Program-made: the position numbers and the translations under genes | Shown: in pieces, positions 49,417 through 63,830 of the stretch | Layout of the letters: each line of letters opens with the position of its first letter | How positions within the stretch are numbered: position 1 is the first letter of the stretch | Assembly (NCBI RefSeq): GCF_018691265.1 | Contig: NW_024881330.1 | Span: 21,100,886-21,164,885 of the forward strand | Length of the DNA: 64,000 bases | From: Tyto alba | Taxonomy: Eukaryota > Chordata > Aves > Strigiformes > Tytonidae | Direction: 5' to 3' | Notes under the pieces: model-generated | Told to the model about the DNA's origin: nothing | The model's input: only the letters and a program-made list of their open reading frames with translations | Databases searched by the model: none

Positions 49417-52400
49417 AAAGCCAGCAACAAACACATAATTTCTATGTAGATACCTTTGCTGTTATTCAGATACTGTTCTAGTCCTTCCAAATATCAAAAG
49501 TAGCAAGAAGTGAAAGGAGACAGTCAGTAACAGCATACAATTTAAAATTGAAAACTATGCTACGGAAAATGCTGGGATTTGAGCTACTAATCTTCAGATT
49601 AACCCCTATGGCTCACTCGGGAGATGGTTGTATGAAATACAAACAGCTATTACATCAGCTTTTACAAGTGCAGATGAAGCTCATGGTGGTCAAACTAAAA
49701 GCAACACACTTCAGAAACATGTAGGGTTTTTTTCCTGAGGATGCAGGACAGCAGATAAAATATCAACGTTCTGTTCACAGCTTTAAAGATTAACAAATCA
49801 TCTATTTTTTTTACATGCAGCTTCAGATCATGACATACCAGACAAGCTCCTTATTTTTTGAGTACATCCTTCAACACTAAAAGAAGTATGTATCTCTTTG
49901 GATTGCAATTATATATAACAAATGAAAATTAACAAAAGAAATATATGACTAACGTGTATTACTTACACAAATTTGTTATGATCATTGTAGTTACTGGTGC
50001 ATATAATTTATTATATTTTATGAAAATATTAGCTGACCGTTGGTTAACAAGTTCTACAAGAAATAGGCTAGCTGATATTATGATTTATAATTATTATAAG
50101 AACAGGAATTAGGTACTGTAATTTTTCTTTTTTTTGAAATTCACTGCTTTTTAATTCCAAAATTCCAAGGTAGACTAGGTAATAAATAAATCAGCTGATT
50201 ATCAATAAATTACAAGTATTCTATCAATTTTAATGTATACATTTTACAGTCATTGGGTTTTATTATGGAATTAATATAGTATAAAAATTCCATAAATGCA
50301 ATTACTTGTTGCTTCATTTATGGATTAGATCATCATTGGAGAGATAAAATTACAGACCAAATTCTATTTTCAAGTGCTCTGGAATAAATCTGGAGTAACT
50401 GAATAGCCTGAGTATGTCCAAGCATAGAAAATCAAAGTAGTGTATTGGTTCTGAATATGTGCAAAATTAAGGATATAACTATGCAGATCCCCTAAGTAGT
50501 ACCTTGTAGCAACAGTGACAAACATGAGTACTTTTCATTACTAATCAGTCTATTTGCCACCCCTTACAGTATGCACGTACTGTTTGGCACACTCTCTCCA
50601 AAGTGGTGTTTTTCATGACTGTGAGCACCCCATCAGCACGTCTATAAAGCAAACATCAAAAATAGGTGCAGAAATGTGAATATGCAAAGATTGCTTCTGT
50701 AAAGCACGAGATAAAAAGTGAGTGGAATATGTAGGAGTAAAATTCATACCCAAGAAAGAAAGCATCATCTATCCTGTGTTATTCAGAACAGCAGAAAGAT
50801 GGCATGGAAAATATCTTAAATGAAATAAGGGTATACAACTGGGGCAAACTGTATTTTTGACAAGATAAAAATGCACTTTCCTGTATTTATTCAATCTGGA
50901 TATCATCTGGATAACTTTAGTAACTTAATTAGTGATTTGTTTAAAAATCCCCTGTATTTTAGAAACCTTTTTTTTTTAGAGACACTTTACATACAACAAT
51001 GTAATTATTAGTTGGCATTAAGAACAGAGATTCCCCAAAGGATTAACTCAGAATTATTGATGTGGAGGTGAAGTGGGAAAGGTGATTCTTGGGAACAATA
51101 TTTCTACATATGACATTAGATTAAAAAAAAAAAAAAAAGGTAATTTCTCGAAAACAACTCTTATGTAGCAATTTGGGGAGAAATGTAGGAGATAGATGAG
51201 TAACACCCTACTTTCAGAAGTCAGCTCTCCTTGGCCCTCAGCCTATTACCAGGAATTGAATCCCACAACCTCTGACATGAGTGATTTAAGCATCCATATT
51301 TTCTTGAATGGCATGGAGTAATGTAAGTCTAAGTAACTTGTTAAAATGGAAATTAAGGTTTATGCCATGCAGTCTTGCACAGTGGTCTTTGTTTGCTTTT
51401 CTAATGAATACCTATTAGATCAGAACATGCCCTTTTTGGCTGACCTTGCCCTGTTGAGTTACACAGGTGTGTAAAAGATAGCCACTAGCACACCCAGGAT
51501 TAGGGATGCTTACTGAAACTCCTGATTACTTGATTGAATCACATGGAAAAGCAGTCTGTATTTTTTCTGATTAAAGCATCAGGAAATTCCACTTCAGTGG
51601 TGTGTAAAATTTTTATAAACTCTGCTCTGAAACAACATTATCATTATGGTAGTCAGACTGTAAAAGATTGGCTTAAATGTGCTCATCTGTATTTCTCATC
51701 CTTTTTTCTTCCCTTCTAAATATCTTCATATAATTGTCTTTCTCGTTCTATTTTTTTTTAACTGGCTTTATGCATTACAAATACGCCTTTGTATACACAT
51801 GTAAACACCCTCCAACCCCCACAGATTCCTTTCTATGTGCACAAAGTACAGATTATTAATTAATATGCCCACTAGGATTTTGGCAAAATGAGCATCACTG
51901 GATTTAAAATTGTTCCTTTAAATCATACTATTAAGGTTAACATTACAGCATTAAATGAAGGAGCAAAGTTATTATGTTTTTCAGAGCAAGTTTTAAAAGT
52001 ATTCAATATACTGCATGTTTACAAGGGAACAGAAAAAGGCAGCCTGGCTTTGGAATATGAATGTAATCTCTACACAGACCCAACTGTTTCTTGTTTATGA
52101 CAAAGGAGTAAATAATCCATTGATCTGGCAGCAGGGCACCTGCCTTACCAACCGACTCTGTATCAGTGGTCCCTGAACCCTCATTATTTTTCCTCAATTA
52201 AAGTTCATAGTCTCCTAAAGTCTGTGCTGAGCAGATGTACAACTGTTCTTGACTGCTGAACACAGAAGAATCACAAATTTAGAAAACTACTGCCATTTCA
52301 TAAACCCTAGAAGTGCATCATTTGTTGTGGTGAAGAAACATTATAAACAATATGTCTCTTTTATAGGCTGCTAAGCCAGCACACTACAGAAAAGAATATT

Positions 52401-53020
52401 AAAGTTCAAAAACTGTCACATAAGCAGTGCATTATGAATACTGTAATGTGTTTTTTTATGATTCAAATAATGGTTACTGAAATGAAAAAATAAAGCCCTC
52501 TGAGGGGTATAATGTAAAAAATGTGACTTATATTTACCTAGAATTAGACAAAATTGATGTATGAACAAAATCAAACTGGAATCAATGATCTGCAGAGAAA
52601 TTCAAAATATAATAACTGATAAATCACCGAAAGCAGAATTAAAGTTATGTTTGCTGTATTATCGCTTTGGTTCTTTGTAATTGCTTCTTTTGCAGAAACA
52701 GGGAAGTCAGGAGAAATAATCAGAAGGGCAATACTACTTGCAATTATAATGCAGCAAGACCCTATCTGCAAAAATTAACCGAAGGACACATTTCACAAGA
52801 AGCAGCCTTTTAACTGTGGGTGTATGCTCAAATATTGTAACATATGAAAAGAGGCCGCATTAGATACATATTCCTTACAGTGTGTTGTGTTGTACGCTAG
52901 AAAGAAAATCATCTCTCAGTAAGGCATAGGGAGATGCTCATTTCCAGCACCAATCAGTTTAAGAAGCAAATGAAACCCACATTTTGGAGGGACAAAGTTA
53001 AAGTTCATACACAGCATTTG

Positions 53021-53468
53021 TCAGTCTGTCTCCAGCACGATTCCAGCACAGCTCTGCTGCCACAGTATGTGCTGGATTGAGTGCAGCTGATTGCGAGTCT
53101 TTAGGTCAGAGTATGTGCTTGAAGCATCAATAGCTACACCTGTCATTTTAGGTTTTTTCTGTGAAGAATATGTTATTGTTAACATTGCAACATGCATTAG
53201 CCACAGTCTGACTTTGAGGCTGGGCACTGAATTTGGAAATAGAGACAGTTAAAATATTACCATTGATGATGAGGTGAGGGCGTTTCCTGTAATGCCTGAT
53301 GGAGATACTGCCATTAAAATGATGTATATCAGCCCATTCATACTTGGTGCTGTGCTTACTGGCTTGGGTTCTCCTGTGAGATTGAAACCCAGTGTTTGTA
53401 AAGCAAAAAATGCAGCAAAAGGAATTGAGGAGGGAATTATTAAGGAACTCATCATCCAGACAAAATAA
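53021..53468 (-). other. Unidentified region with long open frames on both strands
   Basis: On the minus strand two open stretches (53455-53249 and 53227-53021) are in the same frame, separated by a single stop codon (TAA at 53249-53251), giving about 145 nearly continuous codons. The opposite strand is open from about 53253 to 53468. I recognise no family in any of these translations, and no splice-site set or start context argues for a gene. It could be a decayed retrocopy, a conserved non-coding element that happens to lack stops, or chance. Confidence 0.25.
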
Positions 53469-53833
53469 CAGAAGAGATTACTGGCTGCGATTTTATGTTA
53501 TTACTAGGGATCTTTTTCTCCTTTCGGCTTTCACAACTGTTTACTTCTGGCTTATTTTCACAAATATTTTGCAGAATTCTACTTAATCTAATGAAATCTT
53601 TACTCTGTAGCTCACTTAAAACTGCTCATGCTGAACCAATGATTCAATCATTATAGTGTTTGATGAGGACGTAAGCACCTTTGAACAAAAGGTAATGTTG
53701 ACATTTTAAGGGATGCAGAAATCAACAATGGTAACTACTGCTGTATACTGGGGGATCAATTCTCTGTGAAAAGCACTTTTTTTTTCATTTAATGCCAACT
53801 GGACATCACACATTTGGATGCAAAGCTTCACAT

Positions 53834-53860
53834 GTTTTGTTTGTTTGTTTGTTTTTTTTT
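53834..53860. repeat. (GTTT)n microsatellite followed by T9
   Basis: GTTT units at a regular four-base period end in a T run. Confidence 0.9.
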
Positions 53861-54558
53861 CACAGAATAAATGGCAAAATTGACAGGCACTTTCAGTCTT
53901 GCACTAGAAAGAATACAAGTATCTGTATAATATGAAATTTTTGTTTATACAGTACAGGATGTGCTTCTGCATACTAGAAAATGGGATATTTAGTGGGTGA
54001 TAGCGTAAGTTGCTAACAAATATGTGTTAATAAATTACTTGTGAAACATAAAAGACCATGCTAAAACATAAGTACTTTCTTGCCACAAATAGATGATCTG
54101 TGTACACACAGGAACTATACAGACTATTTCCCTCCAGAAGTACAGACGCAGAATTATGAAGTTTAGGAGACAGCTAGTCTGTATTAGATACGAGAGGCTG
54201 AAGGCTTTCTTGATGCATTGATATCAAGTACGATTCTAATGGGAAACGGGATCAAACGCTACCAAGATTACTAAACTCTGACGCTGGTGCAATGTTACAG
54301 TATCTTCAAGATAAGTCCTGTGACTGACCCTGCCTGTTTCTCTAAGAGCTTCTTGGTCCCACTACATTTCTCCGCCCTCACTCATCTCCTGCAGGAAAGG
54401 TGATGACACCCACACAGACTCTTAGCTGGAAGCCAGCCACGCTTCCCTCGCCTCTGCAAAACTGCTGGTGGCAGCTCCTTGGTGGTGCCCGTGCAAGCAG
54501 GGCAGCTGGGTCCTGGGAGGCAACGGGGACCAGCAAGCAGCTGTGCTGGAGCCAGACC

Positions 54559-54672
54559 TGGTATCACCCACTCGTGTGAGAGGAGGGGGTCTGCCTCCCT
54601 GGTATCACCGACTTGTGTGCTCTAGAGGAGGTGGTCTCCCTGGTATCACCAGAGAGAACTGGGGGTCTCAGT
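54559..54672. repeat. 41-base minisatellite, about 2.7 copies
   Basis: Units begin with tggtatcacc at 54559, 54600 and 54641, exactly 41 bases apart. Copies 1 and 2 share the gactcgtgtg-like and gaggagg-ggtct parts with a few substitutions and a shifted internal insertion; copy 3 is truncated. The repeat sits in a GC-richer block (about 54320-54760). Confidence 0.85.
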
Positions 54673-57600
54673 ACTGCAAGCTCCACTCGGCTGTGGAGCC
54701 TTCACCAGATGGTGAAATCCACAGGGACAGGTTTCAGCTTTCCACCAAAATTGGAGAAGCTCAAAAGCAATAAACTTGTCAGAGGAAAAATAAAATCCAG
54801 TGCAGTCCTTTCAAAAAAAAAAACCCAAACCTTTTGCTGACTTCCTGTCTGAAAACATTACTGATATCGTATGCTGTGGTACCCAGACAATTTTGGAGGC
54901 ACAGGGCTGGCAGAGGATCAAAAGTTGGACGTATCCACACGGCTGTTGGGCTCTGCAGGAGCAGGCACTGCCACACCCGCGGTTTTGCTGAATTATTCAT
55001 CTCTCTGTGCTAGCAGAAAGGCAAAAGATGACACTTCCTCAACTTAGGGAGTAGAGACAATGAATGAAAAATAAATTTTATGGCTTTTCTGCAGCCTTTT
55101 CTACCTTTCCCCAGGAAGTGTACAAAAGAATCAATTCTTCTGCGTATCAGTTCTTACACCTGCAGATGCGGAAAGAGGCCATCACTCTTGCAGAGCGGCA
55201 CTTAGCTGTTCCTGGAAAGCAGCAAGCCCTAACAATGTGCTCCAAAAAACTCTCAGACACTTAAGTATTAATACAGGCTTTCTCTCCTCTGTCTTCCGGC
55301 TCCAAGTATAAACTATATTTGATGTGCCAGTCCTTTGTGGAACGGGCCTAAGATCTCCATGCTAACGGAGTCCTCCTTTAAACATGGTGAATTATTAACA
55401 CATGAAATACTACACCCAGTTCTTTCAGAGCAATGCCTTTAAAACCAGCTTCCACTGTTTCAGGTTTTCTCATCAACTGCAGTACCCTTTACTTTGAAAT
55501 GTACTGCAGTATCTGTGGGCTGGAAACATGTTGCATTTTAAACTATCCCAAAATGTCACTGTAGTGACCAGAAATACCCTCTTTTGAAGCTTCATTGTTT
55601 CACAAACCTTTGGGCTGAATTTTCTCTGCACATGTAATAAGGCAGCAATGTCTGTTGTAAAAAGAAATATACTTATTTCTAAGTCTATTTAATCATAGCT
55701 GTCATTTTTAATAGTCTATTTCTTTTAGTATGTCCAAAAATTTAGTACAGTGGTATATCGGTTTAAATTTATCAAATGGCTTTGACATTGAAAAGACTCG
55801 GTTTTGCAATGTTCTAACTTTCAGACTGAAATTTAACTTTACCTGACACAAACTATTATTAAAGTTAATAATTTAAAAAAATATTTATATGCAAGTTCTC
55901 AAGGATTTCCCCTCATTTTGGTGTAAAGTGGAAGAAACTAAGGCAAGGTCCTACCCTGAAAATTACAGAAATTGTGAGGAATACTAACTCATAGGCATCA
56001 TATAATTCCTACACTGGTCTGGCACTGGAAAACTTGCTTTCAAATCCTGTCCTAAATTTGAGCGATGGCAGGTCAGGTATGGTTCTTGATGAGGTGCAGA
56101 GTTTGCTCTGATTACCTCAGTAATTACATTCTAATATTATTAAACTTTTTACATGAAGTAATTTCTCTTCTGATTGATCCACAAAGATCAAGTCAAAGGC
56201 CATCTAATTATAAAAAGTTCCAGATCCATCTTCTTCATTTGAAAATACCTCTTGGTCAAGAGCTGAAGCAAAGTTCATAATCACATTTGCAGCTCAGACC
56301 ATTCTAAATCACTCAAAAGCAAAATATAGCTAAATATTTTATTTGCTGATAAAACAGCAGAAAGAAATCCTTCTTTCCTTACTGCAAAACTAAAGGATGT
56401 TCCAGTTTTTATAGGCCTTGGTTATAAGTATAAGATATCATGAGCATATAAATGATTTCAGTTATGCTTTAATAGTGCTTAATAAATCAAGATTGCATAT
56501 TAAAGAATACATTGACATTCTAAACCTTAGCATAATATTTAATTAAGCAAACTACTACTTTGATCTCCATATTTCTGAGCTGGGTCCTATGTCTGTTCTA
56601 CCACCAGTGAAACTGCCAGAGACCTGAACTGTTTAGTTTCTTTCCCCAAAATGTGTAGTATACCTAGTGAGCAAAAACACATTGGACAAATTCAAGTTCA
56701 GTGATTTATAGATCATGTTTCTCTTTTACCTTGCAATGCTGGTTAGCTAAAGAACTAGTTGCAGATGTGTTGAGGGATACTGGTCAGGCAGAGCCAGCCA
56801 GTCTGCCATCAGGCCAGTTTGGAACCCATGAATTCAATCTACATGAACTGCTTTCCTTTAAAACATAAATGCTTTATTCTTGTGGTACACTAAAAAATCA
56901 TCTTTCTAAATGGATTATTAATACTGATGTGCCAAAATGCAGCTGTGTGTAGCAGTTTGGCCCAATTGACAACAGTGTTAGCATAAATGGATGAACTTTA
57001 GTTAACCCTATAGGATAAGGGAGTATCTCAGCTATAAGAATAAAGGAGTAAATTCAGCATAACAAACTGTTAATCACTGTTAAATCCAGATGAGCCAATG
57101 AAGAAAGGGATACTCTCTACCTACCGTATAACTGGGGGTATCCCTTGGGGACAGATCTCTGGGGACCCCCCAGTCTGGCCCCAGGACTACACAGAGCACA
57201 GCGGCACCACTTGGTTTCTGGACCCTGTTGTCACCCTCCAAGGAACAAGGAAATCACGTCATTTGTAAAACTGCATATATCTGTGATTAAAAGTGTTTTG
57301 GTATCCAGGTCCATTTGTAGCTGCCACAGTCATCTGGTCTTGAACTGTGGCACTATGTGGGTAAGTCAGACCTCTCACAGTCACCTGTTTACCTTATGTG
57401 TATTTAACCAAGCACTAAAAATATACTCTCTTATGTTTTCAGTAATCTATTTGAATAACTGAAATGAATATGAAAATAGACAGGTAAGACATACGCAAAC
57501 AAAATTAATACATTTTAAGGGAAATATATTTTAAGGTAAAGTCTCAATAGATTTTTTTTTAAAACCAGTTTGTGACTGGGCAATGATAATGTATGATGTG

Positions 57601-58429
57601 AGGTACAAGGATTTGTAAGAAATCACTTTCTTTTCACTAACATTACCACACTAATATATTTAACATAGACATTTACATGCTTTGCATTTTAAGTGCCTCT
57701 GAAATTCAAGCACCAAGCCTGCACATTTCAGCAGCACCATCAGATGTAATGAGTTATGGTACTATCGGCATGTTGATAAGCTATAGCCCAAAGAAGAACA
57801 AGAAGGAAGTATAAAAAATATGGCCAGAGGATGGGATAAAATTATCAGCGAGTGTGTTTTCCTGTTTGGTTTTAATCTACATTTAATTAAATTCTTATCT
57901 TCTGTGTACTTATGGTCGCATTTGAATGGCGAGACTGCATTCATTATGAATGGTAAAACTTAACTCGGAGAACATTTCATGTGGCTTCTTTAAAAAAAAG
58001 GAAAAGGAAAAATACTGTCTTTATTCTTTACACTTAGGTCTTTTTAAAGAAGGGTTAAGTTACTTTGGGCTGAAATGGTGTTCTGCACTTAACCTTCAGG
58101 TTAACTTTTTTTCTAAAGTTGTTCTTTAATCAATTAAAAAAAATATATATAATTTGGAAATGTTAATATGAAAATTTTGATTCAATGAAGTCAGCAATAG
58201 GGGAGTAGTGAAGCACACTAAAGAACTGGTATTTTTTTCATTCTTAAAAACAGACAATGATAGCAGAAAGTTTCTACTAGTAACAAAAAATGTGTGCATT
58301 AGACTGCATCCAGAATTACTTATAGCCATCAATTTCTTTGAAATTAATAAGATATTAAAAAAAATATTAACAATTATTTTTGTGAGTCTTAGTTTGTATT
58401 ATTGTTTTCTTCTATTTTCCAGATCACTG

Positions 58430-58510
58430 GGCTGACCATGCAGTCCTCCTTGGGCAAAACTCGGCTTTAATCTTGTGTAAATAAGAAGGGCAGAATTGGG
58501 TACTTTGTTT
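58430..58510 (+). repeat. Possible ancient SINE-like fragment
   Basis: 'gggcaaaactcggcttt' followed by 'taagaagggcagaattgggt' resembles the common old amniote phrase gcaaaactcc...gtaaggactgcaggattggg. The match is short and diverged. Confidence 0.3.
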
Positions 58511-61500
58511 TACTTATTAGTTTCAAAGGTATTTTGGGGGGCAGAGGACAAGTGAGATTGGAAATGACACTACCAGCACAAAAATAATATCTAGGCTAAA
58601 TTATTAAAAGATATAACTAAGTGAAACAAAATAGAAAGCCTTCTGCCTTATCAGTCAGTACAGCAACTACTACACCATATATATTTTTAAAACATTCCAT
58701 TTAGCTATCGTTTTCCAAGAGATGCTATCTTGCAATGCAAAATCATATGACACTGTGTCAGAAATATCCCTGTGACTTTTATATTGCATACATTTATTTT
58801 CTTTCTTTGAAGGGCCTATCCCCAAGACGCTTTAAGGACATCTGAGAGGTACAATGCATTCATGCAAACCCAAGCCCTACCAAAATGAAACCTCCTCAAA
58901 TTAAACATATTCCTGCAGTACTGAATACTCATTTTCCAGAGCTAACCTCCACAAAAGCCCTTGAAAACCAATTGGCTTTGAAGTGTGGGTTGATAATTAA
59001 CAAATATGGGGAGCTACTGCAGGTAGAACATTTCAGGGTCAAAAGTCCTACTAGGAAAATGAAAACATTGGCACCAGAAAGTAATTGTTTTCTTGCTCAT
59101 TTGGCTATTGATTTTCAACTCCCTCTTACTGCAGAAGTTTGGATTTTATATACCTTCCCTTTGTTCTTTCCCCATTGTTCAAGTGTTATACTACTGATAA
59201 TAGATAAAGAAAAAGGGAAAAGGCAGGAAGGAAATGAAAAGTATGGGAGAAATGAAACATTCAGAGGTGCAGCTTATATCAATTTTTCTAGCTAAAAAAG
59301 AAACACCAGAAAATAATATTTTTAAGTAGAATTTCTATTCCTGGAGTGCAAACTTTGTATCGTTCTTTTCTTCCACTGCAAAATTAAGCAGCACTTCCAA
59401 TTTTTTAAAAGTATAACCTGTATAAATTACATTCAATGTCTTTTTAGAGCCCATGGGATCTAAGTTGTGCTATTAATGATGAGTTTTGCTTGATAAAAGG
59501 CCAGCTGGGCTCTGAATCAGCTGACAGCTCCATGGCTTTACGTTGCAGCTCCATGTACAACATATTGCCATGCTGTAATTTTTCAGGTTTAGAAACACAA
59601 GTAACACTAGAGAAGTCCTCATCCAAACAAAAACGTTGCAATCATTTCCCCAGGAAAACATAATAAAGCAAAATAAAAAGCTCCCTCACTCCAGCATCTA
59701 CCATTAAGCTTTAATAAAGATTCTGAGATTGATAACTGAGTCACATATCTTCTGTCATTATTGCTGGGAGAAAAGTAATTGTCATTTCTTCCACGTGTAT
59801 CCAACCATGTATCGATGTTACCAGAATTTGTCTTTTTTAAGTATCTGCCATCTAATTCACAACTAAATCACAATTTAAACTGAAGTAAATCACTTCACTG
59901 CATCTGTTAGATCAGTTTTGGGAGACAACACAGTCCTGAATTAATTCTTTAAACACAGATATGTAACTATGAAACAAGGGATAGTGGTTGTCCCAGCTTT
60001 CCTCTTCTTACTCGGATTTGAGGAGGTAAACTGAATCACTCAGATGCCTGTCTCCACACTGGGATTATCAGCAGTGTGAGGCTGACACTGATCCCAATTT
60101 AGGTGCCTTGGATACACGTCTAAAATTAGGGGGAATCTGGGCTGCAGAGCGTGGTACAGTTGCCATTCAGGAGAGATCACACAAGACTTTTCCCCACTGT
60201 TTCTTCAGATGGCTTGTGTCCTTCTGCAGAGGAGAGGTGGAGCAGTCTGAGAGACACAGCAAAAAAAGTACATGGAAAATACCCTTAGAAGAAACAGTCA
60301 ATTATTACACTTGGATTTAGGAATCAGATTAGTGTGGTCACTTTCCTATGCATTTCATATAACATCCAAGGAGCTCCTGCAGGGTGGGGTGAGAGCTCTG
60401 GGAAGACGTGCTGCCAAAATCTGGTAAAAACTTTGCAGCACTTCGTCTGTAAATCTATTTTATTGCTATTAGCTGTGTTAGAATAAAACTACCAACTCAG
60501 CTTGAAAAAAAAGGTATATATAGCCAGCTAATCAATTGCATAACTTTTCTAAAAATGTCTTCAGCATGATGACATTAGGCAACTGTGAACCTGTTAGCTT
60601 CCAGCTCTGCTGTCAGCGCTATGATATAACGAATGCCAGCATGGTGTTCCAGTCAGCTACTGCCACCTGCGCCGCTTTGGAAAATGAAGTCTCTTTTTTT
60701 GGCAGCCATCAGATGTCATACCCAGTGCCCACTGGCAAGAATGATGGCTTTTCACCATGGTCTCCTTTGCTTAAGAAAGTCTTAAAAAGAGGCCTAATGG
60801 ATTGGGGAGAGAAAAGATCTGGGGTGTGGGAGTAGAGGACCCAGAGTGGGACAAGCACAGTAGTAGCACCCCGGCGTGGGGGTGCCCAGCGTGAAGGTCA
60901 ATTCAGAAGAAGCTCCATCTATCTTACTGCTCACAGAGGACTGTGACACTGGCTCTGAGCGAGTCTCCAGTTTATTGCAGACTGGCTCTAGGCAGAAAAG
61001 CAATCCCCATTTTGCACCAGTTCAGTGCCTGGATGGGGGTTCCCCCTTCTTCAGCTATCTCTGTATATATTTCTGTATCTGTGTATCATAGCACTGTGTC
61101 CCTTGACTCACCCAGATGAAACTGTCACAGCAAACTGGGGCAAGCAGGGGGCTCTTTTCATGTCTGACACTGCCCTGTACCACTGGGATTGCACGAGGGC
61201 AGAGACGTGGCCCAGAGGGCAGGGAAACAAGAATTACCTTATTTCTATGTAGCCTGTTTTGCTGACTAGACTTCCCTGACTGGTAGGATTCATACATTGT
61301 CTTCTTAGCCCTAACATGTGAGAGAAACTGAATTTACTCAATTGAGAGGGTTATCTGTTGATTAATGAAAGTCCAGTGTGATGGAATATCATCCTAATCA
61401 CATAGCACACTGACCAAATATTGGTATAAATGAAGGGGAAAGAGCATTTGCTTTTTTAATGGCTACAGCAACTGGGCTTTAGATTGGCAATTTTAGCAGT

Positions 61501-63755
61501 ATTATGCTAAACTAACATACACACATCTACCATAAGCCTAATGCACTGATTTTAATAGGTAATGCTGGCATTAAATGCTGCTCTATATTGGGACAAGCCT
61601 GTTCTTTGTATTTATATTTTTCTAATGTGCACAAGCATTTACATGAACTGCATTTTTACTTTGCAGAGATTTTTACTGGAGTAAGAGGCACAGATTTACA
61701 CCGTGTACATTTGAGTGTATGCATAAAGAAAAACAGAGAGAAATTACACTATTCTTATTGCTTGCGAACGAAAGCATGACTGTAACTCATGAAAAGTGAA
61801 GCAGTGAGTTATGACAAACCTGCCCTCGCAAGACAACAGTGATGATAAATAAAGTATACAAATCCAGACACATACCACATTCCATAATTCCTTGCAAACT
61901 CTAAGCCTACAGTTTGTTTTGACACAAGCCTTGCCTTCTATGGCAAAAAAATCCAACTTTCTGTTGTGTTAAATAGAAATAACTATTGTTCCATTTATTT
62001 TTAATTTTATCTAGCGTTCAAATGATTGCGAAACCATGGCAGAAGTTGCTGTATAAAAATGACACTCCCTTTAGTAGACTGACATTGAGGCTGTTTTTTC
62101 AATTTCAAATTTCTGTATTTCCTAGAAATTTGGGGGGCAGGGGGAAAATGTTCTTCAAGTTATAAGGTTGAGATATTTTCTGTTTCTGACTCCTCCTCTC
62201 ATAACAGAAATGTTTTAAAATAGTCAAGCAAAAGACAGTGCCACATATCTACTGAGACTCAGTGAAATCAACCACTAACAGCATCCCACGATGGTCCTGT
62301 TCTTACTGCTTCTCATGTTTGCTGACTTATTCAGCACTGTCATCATTTTAGCACATCTGATTATGATTCTTTCTAATAGGAATCATCAACCTGGATTCAA
62401 GCTGACAAGGTTTTGTGAGGCTCTCTTTTTCATTGCTAAGAATTCATCTTGTTCACAGATCTTTATGTTTTTAATTTAAAAAGCATTAACTAACACATTT
62501 GAATGGTTTATGTATATGCACTAAAGCACATGAATTATTTTTGACTATTGTTAGCCTCCTGCTTAATATCTAGAACGTAAATAAAAGTTGCCTTGTTTAA
62601 CTTTGAATGAATTTATCTATAAAGGAGAGATTCTCCTTTACTCTCCAGTCACAAGTCTCACTGAATTTCAATTTCCGTGCCTGAGCTTGCTCAGGTATCA
62701 GAAATGCCAAGCTGCAATGAACCACAGTGATGGCTTAACTCTCCCACAGATGCACGTCGACATGCTAGATACAGGCAAGTCATTTATATTACAAATTTTA
62801 CTATGAAAAATGCTTTTCTTAAAGAAAAATAAAAAGGGAAGTGAAAGAAAAAGAAAAATCTATGTCAATAGTACATGTGACAGGTCTATAAATTTATTTG
62901 CTTCTACTAAGCGCTCATTGTACTTGCTAACACTGAGCTTTCAACCGTCTCTGGTTGATCAGGAGAACCTGTCCTACACCACTGGATAACAGCCTCCCTT
63001 GGTGGTTGAGGCCATATCATCTCCTGCCAGGCTTCCAGAAATGCACAGTCCCTGGGCACGGAGCCACCAGCCCATCGGCGTCCCACGCAGCACCAAGCAC
63101 TGCAGTGGATCTCATCAGCAATACATCCTGCTGCAACCAGGACAAATTCAACTTCTGTACTGTATCTGGGCTTCTTATACACCTCTGACTGAAGTTAAAT
63201 ATCTCATTCCTTTTATCGGAAGGATCTCAAAAGCCCGAGTCCAGGACATTGCCTAGGTTTCAACTGAAGACTGCAGCCAACTACTCCAACTCCCCACTCA
63301 CACAGGACTTGCAGTAAGTGGGTTAAACCTTTCCTGGAGGCCAATCTGAGACACACAATGAACTCCCACAGGGGAAAACAATGACTACCATCTTTCCCAC
63401 ATCCTGCCACAAACACGGGCTGAGCTGTAGTCTTCAGGATAGACACAAGGCACTGTTTACATTTTGAATTCTCTCCCCAGACAAAACCCGTATCAAAGCT
63501 ACACATAGCACTGCAGAAATACTAGGAAGAAAATAGCAAAAATTAAGTATGTAAGCAGATGCTAGCCATATTAGTGAGTACATTGCTGAAAAGCACTTGA
63601 GAGCTGCAGTTGAAGGGTCTAACATTAAACCAGGGTGTTCTGCATCAAACTGCACAAGGCAGTCATTCCTTCCCTCTGTTTTCTGCCGAGGCCCCTGATC
63701 TGCATCAAGCCACAGCTGTTTGTTCATTCATATACTATAACTTCTTATTTTTCAT

Positions 63756-63830
63756 CATGTGCAATATCAGAAATGCACCTATGCATTTCACCACCTATGC
63801 ATTTTTACCACGTGCAATATCATAAATGCA
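63756..63830. repeat. Short compound tandem array
   Basis: gtgcaatatca occurs at 63759 and again at 63812 (53 bases apart). Between them cacctatgcattt is present twice, 16 bases apart. Confidence 0.7.

Larger units (their letters stand above)
40691..53020 (-). other. ZFPM2: ZFPM2 intron 5, central segment
   Basis: AT-rich intron with no recognisable gene. Contents are simple sequence: T-rich tract 42774-42798, an imperfect inverted repeat of TG/TA-rich DNA at 43132-43196, a C-rich stretch at 45638-45665, A-tracts at about 46900-46915, 47030-47045 and 51122-51138, and a (TATC)n run at 49386-49416. Slightly GC-richer patches occur at about 43880-44000 and 47550-47640 without an identifiable product. 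Confidence 0.7.

Noticed and set aside
62907..63256. Open frames of 77-91 codons on both strands in a GC-richer patch
   Set aside because: No domain recognised and no CpG enrichment; explained by local base composition.
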